Assembly: GCA_001803795.1 (NCBI GenBank) | Contig: MHEK01000081.1 | Span: 1 to 32,707 of the forward strand | Reading direction: 5' to 3' | DNA from: Nitrospirae bacterium RBG_16_64_22 | GTDB lineage: Bacteria > Nitrospirota > RBG-16-64-22 | Length of the DNA stretch: 32,707 bases | Shown here: piece after piece, positions 32,162 to 32,707 of the stretch | Numbering within the stretch: the stretch's first letter is position 1 | Layout: each line of letters opens with the position of its first letter | Position numbers and translations under genes: made by a program | Notes under the pieces: generated by a model | Told to the model about the DNA's origin: nothing | What the model saw: only the letters and a program-made list of their open reading frames with translations | The model's database searches: none

Positions 32162-32348
32162 CGGCGGCCGAGGCGGGGCGAACTTTCCCGCCAGATCGGC
32201 GGCTTCTTCCCGAGCCTGGCCGATCTTCTCCTAGAAATAACGTAGCCCCAAGGTTCCACGATGAGGGGTTCTGAGGGGATGTTCTGAGGGGATTGACGAG
32301 AAGTGTGAAGGGGTGTGGGCCGAGGCGGCGGGCAGGCTCGCCCCGGGA
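32162..32348. other. Spacer between the two HigA genes
   Basis: No gene seen. TTCTGAGGGGAT is duplicated in tandem at about 32268-32293. Confidence 0.4.
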
Positions 32349-32630
32349 TTACGCCGCCCGGAGCTGGACTTGGCGGGCGATCTTCTTCCCCACGTCGCGC
32401 GCCGCGCGCCGAAGGTCATAGGCGGCCTGGAGGTGCATCCAGAACTCCGCCGTGGTCCCGAAGTAACGCGCGAGCCTGAGCGCAGTATCGGCGGTCAAGG
32501 CGCGCTCCTCGTTCAGAATCCCGGTCACCCGGTTTGCCGGCACCCCCAGGGCCGTCGCCAGGCCCCGGGCCGAAAGCCCGATCTCCTCCAGTTCTTGCCG
32601 CAGGACCTCCCCAGGATGAATCGGCCGCAT
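32349..32630 (-). CDS. HigA-family antitoxin (second)
   Basis: 93 aa from the ATG at 32630 (MRPIHPGEVLRQELEEIGLSARGLATALG), with AGGTGG 8 bp upstream; the frame is open to 32681. It has the same architecture as the HigA at 31859: HPGEVL, helix-turn-helix, TADTALRLARYFGTTAEFWMHLQ. It is convergent with the first HigA and too different to be a recent duplicate. The partner toxin should lie beyond the window's right edge; the codons just upstream (to the stop at 32654-32656) end RAYH, compatible with the end of a HigB, but too short to call. Confidence 0.9.
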   Translation of the reverse strand: MRPIHPGEVLRQELEEIGLSARGLATALGVPANRVTGILNEERALTADTALRLARYFGTTAEFWMHLQAAYDLRRAARDVGKKIARQVQLRAA

Positions 32631-32707
32631 TCTGTTTTCCACCTTTCCCTCCGTCAGTGGTAGGCCCGGGACTTTCCCCAATTGCGAGGTGACGTACAGG
32701 ACCGGTG

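Noticed and set aside
32657-32707. HigB C-terminal fragment at the right edge
   Set aside because: Only about 17 codons are in the window, and RAYH before the stop is weak evidence.

Overview
This is a GC-rich window from a Gram-negative bacterium. An RND efflux pump with a lipoprotein-type periplasmic adaptor, a Rieske-type NirD and an FNT channel point to a diderm. I cannot name the phylum; the gene set (HEAT/HD-GYP pair, REC-GGDEF, many toxin-antitoxin modules) would suit a subsurface or soil lineage, but this is only an impression.

Layout. 2-4604 (+) holds an RND adaptor cut by the window start, the RND permease and a small GGQ release-factor-like protein. 4837-5769 (+) is a REC-GGDEF diguanylate cyclase. 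5786-9550 (-) is a nitrite module, nirC-nirB-nirD. 9869-10048 is the remnant of an ECF sigma factor, overlapping a DUF2461 gene. 10766-16195 is a toxin-antitoxin-rich stretch: two VapBC-like pairs, a MazEF-like pair and a Phd/RelE-like pair, interrupted by a radical SAM gene and an AlkD-type repair gene. 16385-19140 (-) has a small unknown protein and PriA. 19365-23588 (+) has an NDUFA9-like SDR, a HEAT-repeat protein and an HD-GYP protein. 23711-25330 (-) is formate-tetrahydrofolate ligase. 25512-27858 (+) has a DUF2269-like membrane protein and a sodium:solute symporter. Then come an array of five hairpins, tRNA-Leu(UAA), an RHS tip remnant, an inverted-repeat-bounded cassette with a GYF/GIY-YIG protein and a HEPN-like protein, a HigBA pair split by a palindromic element, and a second HigA.

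The most unusual content is the repeat architecture. (1) Two segments (14161-15294 and 28770-30808) are each bounded by inverted copies of one 28-bp sequence next to CCCGTCGGG-type repeats, and each is followed on its right by the same ~330-bp noncoding sequence in direct orientation. One carries a MazEF module. The other carries a GYF_2 + GIY-YIG protein and a HEPN-motif protein in visibly AT-richer DNA: a candidate undescribed two-gene nuclease system on a mobile-like cassette. (2) A ~121-bp double-hairpin element occurs twice in opposite orientation; one copy lies inside the HigBA operon, and the host genes' TGA stops fall within its ends. (3) Five back-to-back hairpins with 15-bp terminal inverted repeats start immediately after the symporter stop codon. 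(4) Four unrelated toxin-antitoxin operons have near-identical promoters, TTGACG-17-TAnnnT.

All calls rest on reading the sequence and on recalled family motifs; no database search was run.
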